From Gammaproteobacteria bacterium (GTDB lineage Bacteria > Pseudomonadota > Gammaproteobacteria > Ga0077536): a DNA stretch of 64,000 nucleotides. Below the pieces are notes generated by a model that saw only the letters and a program-made list of their open reading frames with translations, was not told the origin of the DNA and made no database searches. The first letter of the stretch is position 1, and each line of letters starts with the position of its first letter. Of this stretch, positions 61,856-64,000 are shown piece after piece. The position numbers and the translations under genes were made by a program. Location of the stretch: assembly GCA_024235015.1 (NCBI GenBank), contig JACKNG010000003.1, positions 310,001 to 374,000 of the forward strand, in the 5' to 3' direction.

Positions 61856-63228
61856 CGGCCGGACGTCGCGTCGAGCGCGGACAGGAAACAGTCCGCCCAG
61901 TGGAAGATGTCGTTGCGCTCGATTACGTCCAGCGCCTCGCGCCAGCGCCGCTTGCGCTCGTCCAGCGGCATGCGCAGCGCGGTGAGGATGGCATCGGCCA
62001 CCGCGTCGCGGTCGTGCGGGTTGACCAGCAGCTGGCTGCCGAGTTCGTGCGCCGCGCCGGTCAGCTCGGAAAGCACCAGCACGCCGGGATCGTCGGGGTT
62101 CTGCGCGGCGATGTACTCCTTCGCCACCAGGTTCATGCCGTCGCGCAGCGGGGTGACCAGGCCGACCCGTGCCAGCGCCAAGAACTTCATCACCGTCGGC
62201 CGTGCATAGGACTTGTTGAGATAGCGCAGCGGTACCCAGTCGAACTCGGCGTAACGACCGTTGATCTCGCCGACCAGTGCCTCCAAGCGCAGCCTGAGCG
62301 TGTTGTACTCGGGCACGTCCTCGCGCGAGGGCTGCGCAACCTGCAGGTAGACCACGTTGCCGACCGTCTCGGGGTAGCTGTCGAGGAGGTGCTCGTAGGC
62401 GAGGAAGCGTTCGGGCAGGCCCTTGGAGTAGTCCAGCCGATCGATGCCGATGACCAGCGGGCGGCCGTGCAGGCTCTGCTCCAATCGCCGTACGGTGCGC
62501 CCGTCACGGGCACTGCGCGCCATCTCCTGCACGTCGGCGGGGTCGAGACTGATCGGGAAGGCCGCCGCGCGCGAGCTGTCGCGGCCCCAGCGGATGCGGC
62601 CGTCCTCGCCGACCTCGGCGCCGGTCCCGCGGCGTACGCAGTCGAGGAAATTGTCACGGTCGTTGACGGTCTGGAAACCGATCAGGTCGTAGGCGGCGAA
62701 GGACCACAGCAGGTGGACGTGACCGGGCAGCGCGCGCAGCACGTCGTAGGGCGGGAAAGGGATGTGCAGGAAGAACCCCATGCGGCCCTTGATGCCGGCC
62801 GCGCGCAGTTCCTGGCCGAGCGGCACGAGGTGGTAGTCGTGCACCCACACGGTGTCGCCGGACTCCAGCACCTGCAGCAGCTTGCGCGCGAGGTAGGCGT
62901 TGGTGCGCCGGTAGCCTTCGCGGAAGGCGTTGCTGAACTGCATGGCGTCGATGCGGTAGTGGAACAGCGGCCACAGCACGCGGTTGGCGTAACCCTTGTA
63001 GTACTCGTCGTAGTCGCGCCGCGCGAGCGGCACGGTGGCATAGTGGATGCCGTCGACCTCGTCCTGCTGCGGCACCCGCCGCGTGCTCTCGGCGACGCTG
63101 CCGTCCCAGCCGAACCACACCCCGCCCTGCTGGCGCAACGCGGCGTTCAGGGCCACCGCCAGGCCACCCGGTGCGCTGCCCTGGCGCGGCACCGTGCAGC
63201 GGTTGGAAACGACCACCAGGCGGCTCAA
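61852..63228 (-). CDS. otsA: Alpha,alpha-trehalose-phosphate synthase (OtsA)
   Basis: GT20 enzyme making trehalose-6-phosphate from a nucleotide-glucose and glucose-6-phosphate. 458 aa, usual length. Motifs: LVVVSNRCTVPRQGSAPGGL, WVHDYHLVPLGQELR, FFLHIPFPPYDVLRALPG, IGIDRLDYSKGLPERF, LRDGMNLVAKEYIAAQ. TTG at 63228 is chosen because it overlaps the GH15 stop (TTGA) and begins right at the conserved SRLVVVSNR. A longer in-frame start would sit inside the upstream gene. The partner phosphatase otsB is not in the window. Confidence 0.93.
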   Translation of the reverse strand: MSRLVVVSNRCTVPRQGSAPGGLAVALNAALRQQGGVWFGWDGSVAESTRRVPQQDEVDGIHYATVPLARRDYDEYYKGYANRVLWPLFHYRIDAMQFSNAFREGYRRTNAYLARKLLQVLESGDTVWVHDYHLVPLGQELRAAGIKGRMGFFLHIPFPPYDVLRALPGHVHLLWSFAAYDLIGFQTVNDRDNFLDCVRRGTGAEVGEDGRIRWGRDSSRAAAFPISLDPADVQEMARSARDGRTVRRLEQSLHGRPLVIGIDRLDYSKGLPERFLAYEHLLDSYPETVGNVVYLQVAQPSREDVPEYNTLRLRLEALVGEINGRYAEFDWVPLRYLNKSYARPTVMKFLALARVGLVTPLRDGMNLVAKEYIAAQNPDDPGVLVLSELTGAAHELGSQLLVNPHDRDAVADAILTALRMPLDERKRRWREALDVIERNDIFHWADCFLSALDATSGR

Positions 63229-64000
63229 AACTCGCCCTCCCACGGCGCCGACAGGCGCAGCGCACAGTTGATCAGCCCGACCATGCTGTAGGTCTGCGGG
63301 AAGTTGCCCCACAGCTCGCCGCTCTGCATGTCGATGTCCTCCGACAGCAGCCCCAGCGGGTTGCAGTGGGTGAGCAGTTTCTCGAACAGCGCGCGCGCCT
63401 CCTCGACCCGGCCGATCGCGTGCAGCGCATCGACGAACCAGAACGAGCACACCGTGAAGGCCGTCTCGGGCAGGCCGAAGTCGTCCGCGGTGGCATAACG
63501 CAGGATGTAGTCACCGCGTCGCAACAGGCGCTCGACGGCGTTCACCGTGCCGTGGAAGCGCGGGTCGTCGGCGGCGACGAAGCCGAGCTGGGCGAGCAGC
63601 AGCAGGCTGGCGTCCATGTCCTGCCCGCCGAAGCTCTCGGCGAAGGCGCCGAGCTCGGCGTTCCACGCCTGCGCGCTGATGTCGGCGTGCATGGCGTCGG
63701 CGCGCGCGCGCCAGGAGGCGTAGCGCTCGTCGAGGCCGAGCCGGCCGGCGATGCGCGCGAGGCGATCGCAGGTCGCCCAGCACATCACCGCCGAGAAGGT
63801 GTGCACCTTGGCGATGCCGCGGTACTCCCACAGCCCGGCATCCGGCTGGTCGTAGGCCTCGGCCGCGCGCTCGCCGAGGATCTCGAGCTGGCGGAACAGG
63901 CTGGCATCGCCGGGCCGACGTAGGCGCTCGTCGTAGAAGACGTGGGCGGCGGCAAGCACGGCGGCACCGTAGACGTCGTTCTGGCGTTGCACGTAGGCGG
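63225..64000 (-). CDS. Glycoside hydrolase family 15 protein (5' part beyond window)
   Basis: C-terminal 257 residues of a GH15 glucoamylase/trehalase-like (alpha/alpha)6-barrel enzyme: LWEYRGIAKVHTFSAVMCWA, SFGGQDMDASLLLLAQLGFV, ETAFTVCSFWFVDALHAIGR, FSEDIDMQSGELWGNFPQTY-type end (LLSEDIDMQSGELWGNFPQT) with the catalytic-region glutamate. Bacterial members next to otsA often act as trehalases. It overlaps otsA and runs off the right edge. Confidence 0.9.
   Translation of the reverse strand, partial: AYVQRQNDVYGAAVLAAAHVFYDERLRRPGDASLFRQLEILGERAAEAYDQPDAGLWEYRGIAKVHTFSAVMCWATCDRLARIAGRLGLDERYASWRARADAMHADISAQAWNAELGAFAESFGGQDMDASLLLLAQLGFVAADDPRFHGTVNAVERLLRRGDYILRYATADDFGLPETAFTVCSFWFVDALHAIGRVEEARALFEKLLTHCNPLGLLSEDIDMQSGELWGNFPQTYSMVGLINCALRLSAPWEGEF

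Overview
The window looks like the chromosome of a GC-rich, free-living proteobacterium, most likely a gammaproteobacterium. The basis is an RhlB-type DEAD-box helicase, an iron SodB, two intact PEP-CTERM (exosortase-sorted) proteins, sigma-54-type promoters and very high GC at third codon positions. No rRNA, tRNA, CRISPR array, prophage or complete insertion sequence was seen, and the genus cannot be named from this stretch.

Region 1 (1-19300, almost entirely minus strand) is a nitrogen-scavenging supercluster for urea and short amides. In transcription order it holds formamidase (fmdA), the FmdB zinc-ribbon protein, a small DNA-binding domain like that of serine recombinases, a five-gene Urt/Fmd-type ABC transporter, an FmdC-like porin, a second complete five-gene transporter (true urea type, UrtB with a long N-terminal domain), a UreH-like nickel transporter, and ureDABC with the start of ureE. 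Three transcription units begin with near-identical -24/-12 (sigma-54) promoters, and each has a TTAGTGCA box exactly 63 nt upstream.

Region 2 (19389-33036) starts with a four-gene plus-strand envelope operon (DUF1302, DUF1329, lipoprotein, small secreted protein). It continues with rhlB, a peroxiredoxin whose catalytic cysteine codon is an in-frame TGA followed by a SECIS-like hairpin (probable selenoprotein), a two-part protein of unknown function, a luciferase-like oxidoreductase, sodB, a DUF805-pilin fusion, a thiolase and two small secreted or membrane proteins.

Region 3 (33053-48294) is mainly a minus-strand aromatic-catabolic block: GST, DsbA-type isomerase, both subunits of 2-aminophenol 1,6-dioxygenase, 2-aminomuconate deaminase, a PaaK-type CoA ligase, and a five-gene biotin-independent carboxylase in the order of acetophenone carboxylase apcABCDE. 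A divergent GAF/PucR regulator sits beside a perfect palindromic operator candidate. Together with the nearby thiolase this suggests breakdown of an (amino)aryl ketone by carboxylation, CoA activation and thiolysis, with an aminophenol ring-cleavage arm. The substrate is inferred.

Region 4 (48295-64000) is mixed: two PEP-CTERM proteins and remnants of others, an M48 peptidase, a DUF445 protein, an HSL-type esterase, an M20 amidohydrolase, an alcohol dehydrogenase lacking the structural zinc site, an enoyl-CoA hydratase, a glycosyltransferase, and a trehalose/glucose operon (GH15, otsA, glk) running off the right edge.
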